Assembly: GCA_030737835.1 (NCBI GenBank)
Contig: CM060852.1
Span: 2,905,813-2,969,812, forward strand
DNA length: 64,000 bases
DNA from: Acorus gramineus
Taxonomy: Eukaryota; Streptophyta; Magnoliopsida; Acorales; Acoraceae
Direction: 5' to 3'
Made by a program: the position numbers and the translations under genes. The notes beneath the pieces are model-generated. The model saw only the letters and a program-made list of their open reading frames with translations. It did not search any database and was not told where the DNA came from. Positions within the stretch are counted from its first letter, which is position 1, and each line of letters starts with the position of its first letter. This document shows, piece by piece, positions 26,915-38,781 of the stretch.

Positions 26915-27943
26915 ACCCTAACTAACATGTTTAATAGTTAACACAAAAAATATACATTAAATTCATTTGGGTCTACATTTAATATTTTATGAAAATGTTT
27001 ATTTCATTAGACAAGTATATACTTTGAGTGTAATATTTTTATAAATTGAAGAAAAGTGATACGTCCAGCCCCGTTGTAGCTCCATTTGCAGCCCATATTA
27101 TTTTTGTGTATAAAAAAAATCATACTCTTTCATTGAAGTATATATTATTATATGAAATTAAGTATATATTAAAATAGAGTAATGTAATTTTTTCACTTTC
27201 AAAAAATAAAAAAATATTTAGTCCATACACTGATTAAACTTCATATACTATGATGGTAAAGTATATGTTATGTTATCATAATGTATAGAGCTGCAAGACA
27301 GGCTACAAAATACATATCATGAACGGTCGTTCATTATTGTGTTATTGGGCCCAAGGCCCAACCCGGCCGGTTAATCCTGACGAGGCTTTATATGAAGTAA
27401 TAAAAAAAGCACCCCGCAAAACTATAAAATCCAAAAAATAAAATATAACGAATCATTAAAATTTAATTAAAAAGAGTAAAAAACATAAAAAATAAGAGAA
27501 GTATTTTTACCTGCTAAAAAAAAAATTCCCAAACCCAAGTGAGTTACTTTTATTACCCAATTATCAGAAGCAAAATGATACAACCCTCTTTATTTATTTA
27601 TTTATTTCCAAAAAAAACCCAATACATTGAATGAGGTAAAATAAAATGAACAAGATGATTTTGTTTTTCTAGCCCCTTACCAGAATGACTAAATAAAAAG
27701 AAAAATTACAAGAATCATCGTTCTTGCATTCATGGTTGAAATCCTAGCACATTTTAAAATTTTAAAACAAAGTAATGGTTGGTGCGGTCCGTGCGAACCA
27801 CGCATATACATCCTTTATTGAGATATATGTGTCGATAGAAAAAACATATCATCTTATCGATGCACATACATCATTGATCTATAAGATTCCTTTATCGATG
27901 CATATACACCTTTAAGGGTATATATACGTGGTTCACATATTAT
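26915..27943. other. Intergenic DNA
   Basis: AT-rich, no gene. Near 27830-27920 there are ATATGTGTCGATAGA and TTATCGATGCATATAC words resembling the interior of the MITE pair at 38422 and 63583, possibly a fragment of that family. Confidence 0.4.
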
Positions 27944-28698
27944 CGGTGGCGGCTCCAAGAATGTTTATAGATGGGGTCATTAAAAAAAAATTTCATAATT
28001 TTTTTTTAAAATCTACTCTTATATTATATATCTGAATCCAAACCAAATCCATGATTAGATACTTGATTTTTTTTAATGGGTAGGTGATCGGCGAGTCTCT
28101 TATCCCACAAATTTTTTTCTTCAAATGGGGTAGTGTTTTAGGGTATTGTTTTATGAGTACTGATACACTTAATCCATTTTACAACTTGTTTTGTAACCCC
28201 ATACGCTATGATAATGTAATATATACTGCGCTATCATCGTGTATGGGATTCGATCATAGTTTATGGTGTAAATTTTTTTAACTTGAAAAAAAATGCATTA
28301 ATGCATCTCAGTAAATATTTCATTTCATATAATAGAATGCACTTCAATTGAAGAGTGTATGATTTTTTTTAAAAAAAAAACCAGTGTGGACTACAATGAG
28401 AGTTTGACGTAACATTTTTCTAATTTTATTATTGTTTTAGGGTCCTTGTAAATTTTTTACAAGGCCCCTAAAACTTTGGACCAGGCTATACAGATATGGT
28501 TTTTTTTAAACTTTGGGCCAGGCTATACAGATATGATTTTTTTAATTGTTTTTAATGGATTCCACTATTTATTGTGATGTTACAAATTTTGGGGCAGGCT
28601 TGTTTTATTTAAAAAAAAAACAATTGATAGGACCAATTAAAAAACACAATTGATGGGTCAATTGACTCCATCAAGTTAAAAAGGTGGCTCCGCCCCTA
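27944..28698. mobile_element. Non-autonomous hAT element, GTGGCGGCTCCA family
   Basis: A 755-bp element is flanked by a perfect 8-bp duplication CATATTAT (27936-27943 and 28699-28706). Ends CGGTGGCGGCTCCA and the complement of TAGGGGCGGAGCCA resemble the well-known CAGTGGCGGAGCCA hAT terminus. The open frame at 28084-28281 shows no transposase motif. Confidence 0.85.
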
Positions 28699-28706
28699 CA
28701 TATTAT

Positions 28707-29260
28707 CATTCAACTTAAAACATATACACTAATCTAATTAATTATATACCTATACATAAAAATACTACATGAATTGAATGTACATTCGTCACATATTTTT
28801 CATAGACTACATGAATGACTGAATGCCCAAATAAAAATGACAACGTTTCGCACTAATGTAGCCTGAACTACAAGTAATTGCACATATATTTCACGGCCAT
28901 CTCATGTTGATATTCTCAAAATACCCTTGGTTAAATTCATTAGTGCATTTGGTTCCGTGATTATAAAACTGATTATACAAAAATTTAGATTTTAAAATTG
29001 ATTATGTAAGAAGCAGACCACCCCTAGCTTTTAGAAATCGCAGTTTTTTGACATTATTTGTCTGAAATCTTTCTGTAGAAAACTACTACAAGAAAACAGT
29101 TTGGTTGTACGATTGCAGAAACAATTTTATACAAATGCAAAAGCTGCCTAATCGTGCAACCAAACGCTACCTAAACATCATGCTCAAATTCTTCTCAATT
29201 TAACCCCACATTGCATAAATCATCACTCGATCAGCACATCAAACCACCATCAAACATTAA
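28707..29260. other. Intergenic DNA with a probable Tourist-type fragment
   Basis: Between about 28941 and 29174 the ends GTGCATTTGGTT and the complement of GGTAGCGTTTGGTTGC face each other, suggesting a small PIF/Harbinger-type MITE with degraded duplications. No gene. Confidence 0.4.
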
Positions 29261-30280
29261 GGGGCTGTTTGGTTGCACTTAAAATCAGTACTTATTCAGC
29301 TTAAAGCTAAAATTCCGCTTTTAGAGACCATTTGGTTGGATGTGTTTTAAGGGTTGGTAATTTCCCTCATTCAGCCAACTGGACCACACTTTAAATTTTC
29401 GCGTATCGCATTCAGTCATTTGTTCTCCATGTGAAAAGACCATTTTACCCCTGCTAATCTTTGGTATTTACATAGGGTATTTAAACCCCTCTTTCAACCA
29501 GCCCCTTCTCTCTCTCCTCACCTCTCTGATTTGAAAACCCTTCTTCGATGGCATAAAAAGAAACTCTTCAAGCTTCATCAATCTTCTTCGACTGGCCTGA
29601 AAAGTTTCAAATAGATGTCGGACCCTCAAGCGGATGTCTCTGGACGAACGGTGTCCTCTCGAAACCCTTGCTGACATTGCGATGCGCTTCCTCCTCACGA
29701 AACCCTATCTGACAAGCCGGTGGGGCTCAGGGTGCGGTCGAGGAGGTACGCGCTTCTCGCCTATGATGGGGTCGTCAAGGCGCTTTTCATGCTTATCGCT
29801 TTCGTTCGTTTTTATGTGGTCTGTTTTGGTGGATGATGATATGCAGAGTATGTGTTTTGGGAATGGTATGAGCAATGTTTTGTCTAAATTGATATTGAAT
29901 AAGGAAGGTTAGAGTGACATTGAAGGGGAAAACAAGATTGGCAATCACTAGATGAGTGAAATTGAATTTGCTGACCAGTGTTACTACTGATATTTGACCT
30001 AGAATTGGAGTGATACATGTATTTTACAAAATAAATAAGTATTTTATTTGAAATGTCAAACCAAACATCAAAATAATATTCAACATTTATAAAATGAATC
30101 AAAATATCCTTCTAATATTATTCAATGGTGAATCAAGCACACTTATTTGCATAAGTGCTTATAATTTCTGCTGAACCAAACAATTTTTTTTTAGAACTCC
30201 CTAAAGATTATCAACATAACCTCTTTCTGCACTTATTAATCAGTACTTAAAATCTGCATTCCGCCGCGCCAAACGCCACC
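29261..30280. mobile_element. PIF/Harbinger-type non-autonomous element, 1.0 kb
   Basis: Bounded by TAA on both sides (29258-29260, 30281-30283). Left end GGGGCTGTTTGGTTG pairs with the complement of the right end GGTGGCGTTTGGCGC, 9 of the first 12 positions. Subterminal AATCAGTACTTA/TTAAGTACTGATT words are inverted between the ends. The centre (about 29490-29880) is GC-richer than the ends and holds open frames on both strands (29634-29912 + and 29468-29698 -) with no recognisable protein. It may be captured host sequence, which is only a suggestion. Confidence 0.65.
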
Positions 30281-30445
30281 TAATTAAATTCCTAAACTAT
30301 ACAAACACCAAACCAAAAAAAGAATAACAACAATTCAACAAAACATCCAAATGAATCCCAATCCAAAACAAACATCAAATAAGCCAACCGTTCATTAATT
30401 TCTTTAAAAAAAAACAAAATTAAATTAAATATACATACATATTCC

Positions 30446-30898
30446 CTAACTGCCCTTCACAGATATTCCAGTAAAGGACACTCTCCCAAACCCCAAATGC
30501 CCCACCTGATACAACTCCAACCACACCCTCTCAGCCTCAGCTCCTGCACAATAACCCCCACCACCAATATCATTCCCAATATGCCCCTCCCCATCTCTTC
30601 TCCCCTCCACAACCACCCTTCCTAAACAACCCTCCCCAATTTTCTTCCCTTTCAAGAATCTCCCCTTCCTTTTAAAGAACAACCTATAACACCTCCTCCC
30701 AACCATGTATGGCACCTTCAACAATGCCAGTGCCAACAAGTCTAGTACTGCACAAGGGCAACAACAGACCGCCACGCAGTCTGCCACCGCCCCTGCCGTG
30801 CACACCTTGCACGCACGCCCCGTGCATTCCACCGGGCCGCCTTCGCCTTCAGCATCGTCGTCGTCCGTCGTGAAGCGACCCCTCCTCGCCCGTGCCAT
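30446..30898 (-). CDS. Uncharacterised plant cysteine-rich 'CCCPC' protein
   Basis: Single-exon 150-residue protein. The first ATG in frame is at 30898 (MARARRGRF); the open frame continues upstream only to a GTG, which is not a plausible plant start. An acidic stretch DDDDAEGEGG (12-21) is followed by Cys-rich EC-x4-C-x2-C, then ADCVAVCCCPCAVLDLLALALLKVP at 39-63, in which the four-cysteine CCCPC core leads into a hydrophobic, possibly membrane-associated or palmitoylated segment, then a basic stretch (RRCYRLFFKRKGRFLKGKK) and a C-terminal WLELYQVGHLGFGRVSF. This arrangement recurs in an uncharacterised plant-specific family, as far as I recall; no biochemical function is known to me. A TATATATAA box 72 bp upstream and GC-rich coding DNA support a real gene. 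Confidence 0.75.
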   Translation of the reverse strand: MARARRGRFTTDDDDAEGEGGPVECTGRACKVCTAGAVADCVAVCCCPCAVLDLLALALLKVPYMVGRRCYRLFFKRKGRFLKGKKIGEGCLGRVVVEGRRDGEGHIGNDIGGGGYCAGAEAERVWLELYQVGHLGFGRVSFTGISVKGS

Positions 30899-30925
30899 TG
30901 TGACTGCCCCTGCAATTTGATGTGT

Positions 30926-30970
30926 CACACTAGCTAGCTAGTGTGTCATGTATGGAAGGAATTATATATA
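30926..30970 (-). promoter_or_regulatory. TATA box and 20-bp palindrome of the CCCPC gene
   Basis: On the minus strand TATATATAAT begins at 30970. About 25-45 bp downstream, where transcription should start, lies a perfect 20-bp palindrome CACACTAGCTAGCTAGTGTG (30926-30945). The ATG follows at 30898, giving a leader of about 40 bases. Confidence 0.6.
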
Positions 30971-32465
30971 GGTAGATGTAACAACTAACAAGTTGTATGG
31001 TTTTGGGGGAGCAAGGCAAATAACTTAGGAAATGTGAATGTGCAAGTCATTTAATGGGGTGGTATGAAATTCAAATTTTGATTGAACGGCTGTGATGGAT
31101 GGATAATGGAATCAGCCTCGTAAATCGTGCACCTTGAAAAAAAAGAAGAGGTGGGTGTTTGTGATTCTTTGTGTGGTGAAGTGGTGCTGAAATTGAGGTT
31201 GCATGGATTTGGCAAAACCTTTTTATGTGTACTTTGTGGTGACAAATGTGAATAAATGGAGGGACTGCTTTTTGGGGGAAGTTGATAGGAACCTCTCACC
31301 AAATTTCACCCACAAAAACAGACCTCCTGGTGACTTGGGATCCAGAGCTCCCTATTTTCCATGATATTTCATCACAATTTGCATCTCCTGTTAAAAATAA
31401 CATTTGTGTTTTTATTACTGTATTTGTGTATGGTTTGATATAACTTTTTTAAAATATTAAAATGTTATGGTAAAAGTCACTCCGGCTATTAATTTTACTG
31501 GTCGCAAGTTTTTTTTTTTTTTGAAACAAGTATATGTATAATAAAATAGAGTGATGTTATACAGTTTTTTATTTAGTCTTAATTCTAATCCTAAATGCGT
31601 TGATAGGTAATTACTAGAGTATATACTGACATTAACAAATTATGTACTTTGATTAAAAAAATTTACATTTTCTATAAATACATTTATACAATTAATTGGA
31701 GTATATCATTCTTTTTTTTATATATATAAATGCATGTATATGAGGCATATAATTTTTAAAAAATTTAAAACATATGTAGACTGTAATTGAAGTAAAAAAA
31801 GTGGCTCTGCGTAGTGTTATCCAATAAAATATATTTTTTTCACACCTTGTTTTTATTTTAAAAAATGTTAGACTCAGTCATTTTTATCAATTAAAACGAC
31901 CACACATGTTTTCATTTTTTTTTTAATTGTAAACATCACAAAATGAGGTATATGCTTTTATTAAAAATTGAATTGAATGAACCCATTATTAGTAAGTGTG
32001 ATAAAAAATTTAACGAGGTTTATATATCATTTAACAAGGTATATACTTAACTGAATCTATAACGATGTATATAAGACTGTAATTTAAATTGTAAAAAAAC
32101 TGAGTGTAAAAGGCACTCTTTTACTTTATAGTCGAGGAAGAGGACATTTTACACAAGGCCATTTTTCATGATATATCATGTCATCACATTAATTGGGAAT
32201 TAAAAACATGCATGCATGCTCTCCTTTTCTGATATTCTGCAATGGAATTTTCTTAGTTTACAACACACAACCTTACCTCCAATGTCACATTGTCCTAATT
32301 AATTAATAGGGATTTCATATTGAACTAAAAAACTGCTAGAGCTAGCCTACCAATTAATATAAACCCTATGATTGTGTATGTAACCATTCTTACAAGTGAA
32401 TGTAGGTTATTTTTCACTATGCTTACATAACATTTATGTTGAGGGAGGACTAATGTCACCCATGA
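30971..32465. other. Intergenic DNA upstream of the CCCPC gene
   Basis: AT-rich. The frame at 31051-31302 (-) has no signature. Words shared with the 38422 MITE family (GCATATAATTT, ATATACTGACATT) occur around 31550-31800, but no ends are clear. Confidence 0.4.
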
Positions 32466-32866
32466 AGTAAATACCCCACCCTATATAAAAACCAAAACAG
32501 GGGTGGGGTTGGCCTTTAATTCCCAGAAGAAGAGACGGAGAGAAAGAGAGAGGGTTGGGCTGTGGGAGGGAGGCGACGGTTGCGGTGGTTGATGGCGGAG
32601 GACAATGATCGACCACTTTTCTCTCTCTCTTTTTCTCTGGTTTCTCTTGCTTTTTCTCTCTTCGTCTCTCTTTCTCTCTCTTAATCTCTCTCTCCTAACC
32701 CTCCACCGGCCCCCTCCGCTGCCACCACCACCTCTGTCAGCCCCCTCCATAGCTGCCTCCACCACCCTCCTCCCTCCATCTCTCTTTCTCTCTCCCCTCC
32801 GCCATTTTTTTTTAAGATTCAAACCCCACCTAATAAAAATGAGGGGTGGGATTGCAACTTTACGGT
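32466..32866. repeat. Purine/pyrimidine-rich inverted repeat
   Basis: Left half: TACCCCACCCTA, then GACGGAGAGAAAGAGAGAG and GGAGGGAGGCGACGG. Right half in complement: CTCTCTTTCTCTCTC, CCCTCCGCC, and finally GAGGGGTGGG. The two halves form nested imperfect inverted repeats, so the block is probably a foldback or MITE-like element. Open frames across the CT-rich part (32605-32871, 32481-32822) are low-complexity consequences of the repeat. Confidence 0.5.
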
Positions 32867-33315
32867 GTTAATATAACCCTATAACAAATAAGTTAACTGT
32901 AATTCGTAATGGACCACAAATGAATTGAATTGATTCGTTATTTGACTAGTTTGATTGGCATAACACCACCTAACTATGCTCCAAATCACACGTCTTAGTC
33001 ATATTATTCTCTCACACCAACCATCAATCCATCATCTATTCGCTTCTAACAAACTATAACAACACATATGTGCCTTCAGTATACATAATCATTGTTTAAC
33101 ATATATAAAGTATCAGTTTAAATTTTAAGACCACTGAATTACAAAAGGAAACCGCAATATTTAGTATTCATTATCTCCACCAAACATTATCAATCGAATC
33201 AATATATAATATTCTTATCAAATCAAATTCAATTAAATCATCTTTTTATGTTTGGATAGTTTTTCTTTTTTTAATAATGGGTTCCTTCAACTCAGTTTAA
33301 AGTTTTACATTGACC

Positions 33316-33353
<38 letters not shown>

Positions 33354-36314
33354 GCAAAGTTCATTATGTGGGTGAATCAATTTGGAATAAGATTATTTGA
33401 CACGACTTGGTTAAAAAACGGAATTAAAAGTGTTCGATCTAGGTCGAGTTCAATATTTGATCAGAAGGGGAACAACTTTAGGAACATTTGAAAGCAATTA
33501 GCTTAGTTGAAGTCCACTAACTACTAAAATAAGTTCAAATAAAGATGAAATCTCAAATTCATTCACTTTATTTTATCTTTCCATCTAACATTGTGCACCA
33601 ACACACCCTTAATTATAAAACATCCAAAAATCTTATAAAAATATATTTAATGAAAAACTATTTCAATGAGTCCATTTTAAAGGTAAAGCTTGCCCTTGGA
33701 TGGAGAGTGTTTGACTGGTCAAAATAGAAAAGATTCACCCAGAACCAATGACGGATTTGAATATAAGTTATTCTTATTTAAAGGAATTAAAAATCTCGAT
33801 TTTATATGTATTTATATTTATCAAAATTGAAATAAATAGAATGAATAAGTGTTAATTCAGCCTTTAAGAAAATAAATTAAAAAATTTTATTTTTATTTTA
33901 AAATAGGAGCAACTATCCACACTTTTTTTCAATTATTTTTTATACAAAACAGGATAAATTATCGTATCTCCGTACTTATATCAATAATTGTCTTTCATTT
34001 TACCATTTATCCCCTACACCAGAAAATAAAAAATAAAAAATATAGCCAGATAAATTATAAGCTCAGATGTTTATCACTGCTATGGGGACCAAGATCAAAA
34101 TCAAAATCCTCATCGACCCATCCAAAGACCTTCATCACCCTCAATCACTGATTTAAATACTTCAAAAAAAAAAAAAAAAAAAAAACTCTAACTGGTCTAC
34201 ATTCAAACTTAAAGATAGATCAACATGAAAATGGAATGCCTCTATGTCTCTACCCAATCGAACATTTTTTTTTATTATTATTTTGAGAAAAAAAGAGTAG
34301 AGTCAGATTTACAGACCTTGAGAGAGGGCGAGAGAGGAGATGTCTAATAGTGGGCCTTCTTCGATCCGACGGTCCAGATTAACCCAATGGAAGCCACAAA
34401 TCGATCTAGACCGTCGAAGACGTGGACCTCCTCTGCTTGAATGTGCCTCCTCGACCCAGTTCGAGCTTTGACATCCTCAGCATCTCTCTGCAACACGACC
34501 GTGTAGGGTGTATATATATGTGACTTTGTTTTTATATAATATATAGTTGAAAGAGAGAGTGAGAGATAGAAGGGGCTTTAATGGTGGGGGTGGTACTGAC
34601 ACGGGGATATAAAAGGAATTAAAATAATTGTTGCCATGATTTGATGCTTCCCGATGACTAGAGCGAATATCGGGCCATGTCTCACCCTTCTCTCGCTCTT
34701 CACCCTGTCTGTGCTTTCCGAGTAAGGTCACCCGCTTTATAATCAACATTACTTTCACTCGTTCTCCTTGCCTGGTTCGTTCTAAAACTGTTGGAGCCTT
34801 TTATAGGTCAGGTGAGTTTTGGAATTACAGTTTTAGAAATAGTTTTATGTTTTATACAGAGTTTTTTTAAGGATGTAATCAAATGATCATGTTTATTTTT
34901 TATAATAGAAGTTGTTTTTGTTTGAATAAATACAGTTTTTAAACTTTTTTTTTTTTATATGTAATGATGAGAACAGTTTTTCAATTAAGTGAAGGTTGTT
35001 TAGTAATATGTTTAGAGCTTCTAGTATTTAAAGAAGCTAAAAATAGTCTCAATCGGGTTGTGAAACGCACCTTAAGATCTATTTTCAAATTTTATTTATA
35101 CTTTAAATTAATTAAAATGATAGACTAATAAGAATTAATGTGGTTTGTATCCATGCGTTGGATTAGTATGAAAACAGTGTGAATATTAATGGTTTTTAAT
35201 GAAAAGATTAAAGGGTTATGATGATGTCTATATAATATAAAAGTGAAGTCCCATATTATACTCTCATACTTAAACACATCTACAACTTATATGAAAAATT
35301 CATGTACCACGCTTGCTATCCATCAAGTTAAGTGAGAGTAACGAGTGACGTAAATACCTCAATCAAAGATCAATTCTTGATTTCTTTTGACATATCACTC
35401 ACCTTGATATCATGAAACAAGGTAAGTAATAGTTTGTGTAATTTTACTATAAAAAATTTATTGTGTTTTTATATATCAAATTAAATTAAAAAAATTTACA
35501 TAATGATAAAATTTAACATGTCGATGTTAAATGAGATGCATAAGAAACTACTTTTTTATAAAACATTACCAGACAAGAATCACACAGGTTAGAGTCATAA
35601 TCATTGTCATTCAATTGGTTACCTAGTTATATATATATAATCAATTATATTTTATATGACTGAAATATATATATCATCTTTCTATTTTTCAAAGCGATGT
35701 CATTTGAAATGATTTGTTATCTTTTTATTGGTTCAAATAAATTTGGGTCAAAATATAGATTATATTTAATTTTATTTTTTTCAAGTTTATACGCTTTTGA
35801 GTATGTTTGTGATGTTCAACATTTTGTTTTTAAAATGGATGATGCTGCACTGATACTTTCATGTAATCTAATTTACTTTTAAAAAATGAAGCATTCATGT
35901 TATCACGCTTTAATCTCACCGCGGGTCATGCATTGGACGACACTTCTTCTGTCTGCTGCAACTGCATATTCAAGTGGCACAGCTTGCACCACAATTATAA
36001 TAACCCGGCCCGGCCCGACCCGACCATCGTGGTTGCCGTGGGTCTTCTTGTTTGACCTCCTCGTTTCAAACTCCTGCCATAACACGTGACCACATCTGTG
36101 GCTTCTCCACTTTTTTTTAATTTATCCAACACCAACAGCTATGGCCACGTGAGTGCCTTTTAATGGTGTACTTTACATCGAATCCAAACCGTCCAAACGT
36201 TGATCGTACGATGGAGATCTTCGTTGAACGTGTACCTTTTTCTAAAGCCGTGCTCGACCATATAATAGTACAAGTGGTACCTTTGTTTAAAAATTTATTA
36301 TTCTGAGCTTCATA
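32867..36314. other. Intergenic DNA
   Basis: No gene is supported over 3.4 kb. Notable items: a (CT)n(CA)n microsatellite at about 33319-33353; a GC-richer block at 34320-34480 with paired GATCCGACGGTCCAGAT/ATCTAGACCGTCGAAG words; CACGTG G-boxes near 36082 and 36146 in a second GC-richer patch (about 35920-36250), which could be promoter remnants; an A22 run near 34165. Confidence 0.45.
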
Positions 36315-36849
36315 TAAGCTGGTTAATTATCTAAAAAAATACATATATTCAATTTTAATATGTATTAAAAAATTTAAAATATATTTGATATCTAAAAAAT
36401 CCTTATCTATTTTTGAAAAAAATATCTATATATAAAATTTTTTGGATTGGATACAGATATATCTGTATACGATCTGAAAAATATCCAAATTTAAAAATAT
36501 TATTGTCACATTATTTGTTTAATTTTATATTTATATAATTAAGATTAGTATGAGTTTTTATCTTTAATTTTTCTTTAAAGCATGAGGTAATTATTAGACT
36601 TTTTTATATATTTTAAATATTAGATATATTATTTTTATTTTTGGATAATTGATATTTGTATATTTTAATCATTCCATATTTATTTTAAATTTTTTAAATA
36701 TTTCGAATAATTATCCGTATCCAAATCTGGATTTTCAGATCGGATACAGATACTTTCAATATCTCTCGGATATCATATACGGATATTTTTTCAGATATCC
36801 ATATGGATATAGGCATATACGATCCGTATCCGTCCGATTGACAAGCTTA
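36315..36849. mobile_element. hAT-type MITE, TAAGCCTGTCAAT family, copy 2 (inverted)
   Basis: A 535-bp element with left end TAAGCTGGTTAATTATC and right end the complement of TAAGCTTGTCAATCGGACGG. This is the mirror arrangement of the 4167-4661 copy (CGGACGGATACGGAT end now at the right). Flanks GCTTCATA and GCTAAAGA agree at 5 of 8, so the target duplication is decayed. Confidence 0.65.
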
Positions 36850-37894
36850 GCTAAAGATCTATTAAAGGTTGGGCTGCAAGCTTGCAACTTGCGTTCAACC
36901 TAATTTTTACCTTAGTTGAATTGTAAAAATCCAGTTAATTAATTTAGGTTGAATAAAAAATTGTGATAAGTTTCTATTAGAATCATAGATAACTCAATCC
37001 AATTCAAACTCGTAGTAGACACCCATATAATATTCTAAATGGATCATGGGTCATTAATACTTTATTATTTACTCTAAATATCTACTTTTGTATCGCAATA
37101 TAAATTTTGTTGATGGACATAGATTATTTTAGTGGGTGATTAAAAAAAAGAATCTGATTTTTTTTTCTATATGTGGATAATAATAAAATGATTTTTTTTC
37201 TAAAATAAAAAATACAAAACTAAATGTATGGTATCATATGGTCCATACAAACAGGGAGAAAGACTAATTACAACATTGAACAATTCAGTAGATAAAAAAG
37301 ATGAGTCTCGTATGCACTTTCAACACAGTTTCTATGTGGTACATTTACGATATTAATTTTTTACATACAGTAATTTATAGTCATTATTATACACAATACA
37401 CTGTTTAATTTGCAACGATGGAACAAATAGAATGTAAACCTGATTTAAATCAGTAAACAAGAAAGTCAAACAATATGATAATAATGCATGGAAAATGATA
37501 TGTCATTCCCTAACGCATGTGCTGCTCTCATTTATTTATTTTTTTAAAAAATAATATAAATTTTTTATTTAAAATATATGTTGTTATATGAATTAAAGTA
37601 TATACTAAGAATCTGACAGAGAGTTTCCAATTGATCCGGGCTAGATTGTTCGTTGTACTTCAAGGGTCTCATGGAGGGCCAGTTTAGACTTTTCTCTCTC
37701 TCTTTTTTTTTTTATGTATTTCGGGAGGCGATAATCTATGTTGCTCGTGCGATTAACACGTTTTTTCTCTTCTTCTTTTTTCCCTTCTTTCTCGAGTTTG
37801 ACTCTCTCCACATTTTCTTTCCGTCCCAATGTTTTTTGAGGTAAGTTCAGACTTATATAACATTTCTTCAAGTTATATATACTGCTTACCTTTA
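36850..37894. other. Intergenic DNA
   Basis: AT-rich with a CT-rich patch at 37690-37810. Open frames on both strands there are low-complexity and unsupported. Confidence 0.45.
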
Positions 37895-38347
37895 GGGGCT
37901 ATTTGGGTGGAGTAATAAGAGAGAAATAAGTAAGAATAAGCATGGAATAAAAAAAAAAAAAGTGTTTGGGTGAGGGGAATAAGATGGTATTTGGATGATG
38001 AATAAGAAAGAATAAAAAGGTATAGTAATCCCTCCTTACTCATGGAATTAGCTTATTCTAACAACAACCATAAGTGGGCCCCACATTTTTTTTTATTTTT
38101 TTTTATTTCAAATCACATGTTATCACCTCTAATACATCAATGGATCCACATGTCAAATCATCTTTTTACACCTTATTCACATTTTATTCTTCATCAACTA
38201 AACACTCCAACATTTATTATCACGTTTCCCAACGAGAATAACTAAAAACACAACAAACAAAAAATCACTTATTCCATTGATAAAGTTAACAATTCATGGA
38301 ATATGTATAAAGCCCAGAATAGCTTATGATTCTATCCAAATGGACCC
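37895..38347. mobile_element. Tourist-type MITE, CCATTTGGATAGA family, copy 2
   Basis: A 453-bp element is bounded by TTA on both sides (37892-37894, 38348-38350). Ends GGGGCTATTTGGGT and the complement of GGGTCCATTTGGAT match at 11 of 14. Subterminal GAATAAGTAAGAATAAG repeats and the internal CCAACGAGAATAA word link it to 22845-23213. Confidence 0.75.
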
Positions 38348-38421
38348 TTAAATTTATTTTCATATTATAGTGTTTAGAATGAACGAGAAAACTGAGTATA
38401 TAATCTATAATATGGATAATG

Positions 38422-38670
38422 TTACATCCAGTCCCATTTCCAGTCTCAATTCCAGTCTGTATATGTTTTGAATTTTTTAAAAATAGTATACATCATCTAA
38501 TGAGGTACATGCTTTTATAAAAAATAAAACATATACTTCAATGAATTGCATGGATGCATTTATAGAAAATGTAACAAAATTCTTTCAAAGCATATATCTT
38601 GTTAACACGAGTATATGCGTCGATAGAAATCTATCGATACATGTAGGGCTGAAAATAGATCTGGGTGTAA
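38422..38670. mobile_element. Small TIR element, TTACATCCAG family, copy 1
   Basis: A 249-bp element with 24-bp imperfect inverted termini (TTACATCCAGTCCCATTTCC against TTACACCCAGATCTATTTTC, about 18 of 24). It aligns along its whole length with 63583-63832. No coding capacity; no clear target duplication, so the superfamily is undetermined. Confidence 0.75.
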
Positions 38671-38781
38671 TAGCACCCAACATATAATATATGTGAAAAC
38701 TTGAACCACCAACATCGTATAAAAAGGATAACATCAAGTAAAAAAATGTTGTTATCAAAAGGATGACATTACAAATCATTA

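Noticed and set aside
29634..29912. 92-codon frame MSLDERCPLE as a host gene
   Set aside because: No recognisable domain and it lies wholly inside a Harbinger-type element; kept only as a possible captured fragment.
30899..30928. N-terminal extension of the CCCPC frame starting at 30928
   Set aside because: The codon there is GTG, not ATG, and it lies only about 40 bp from the TATA box, inside the palindrome.
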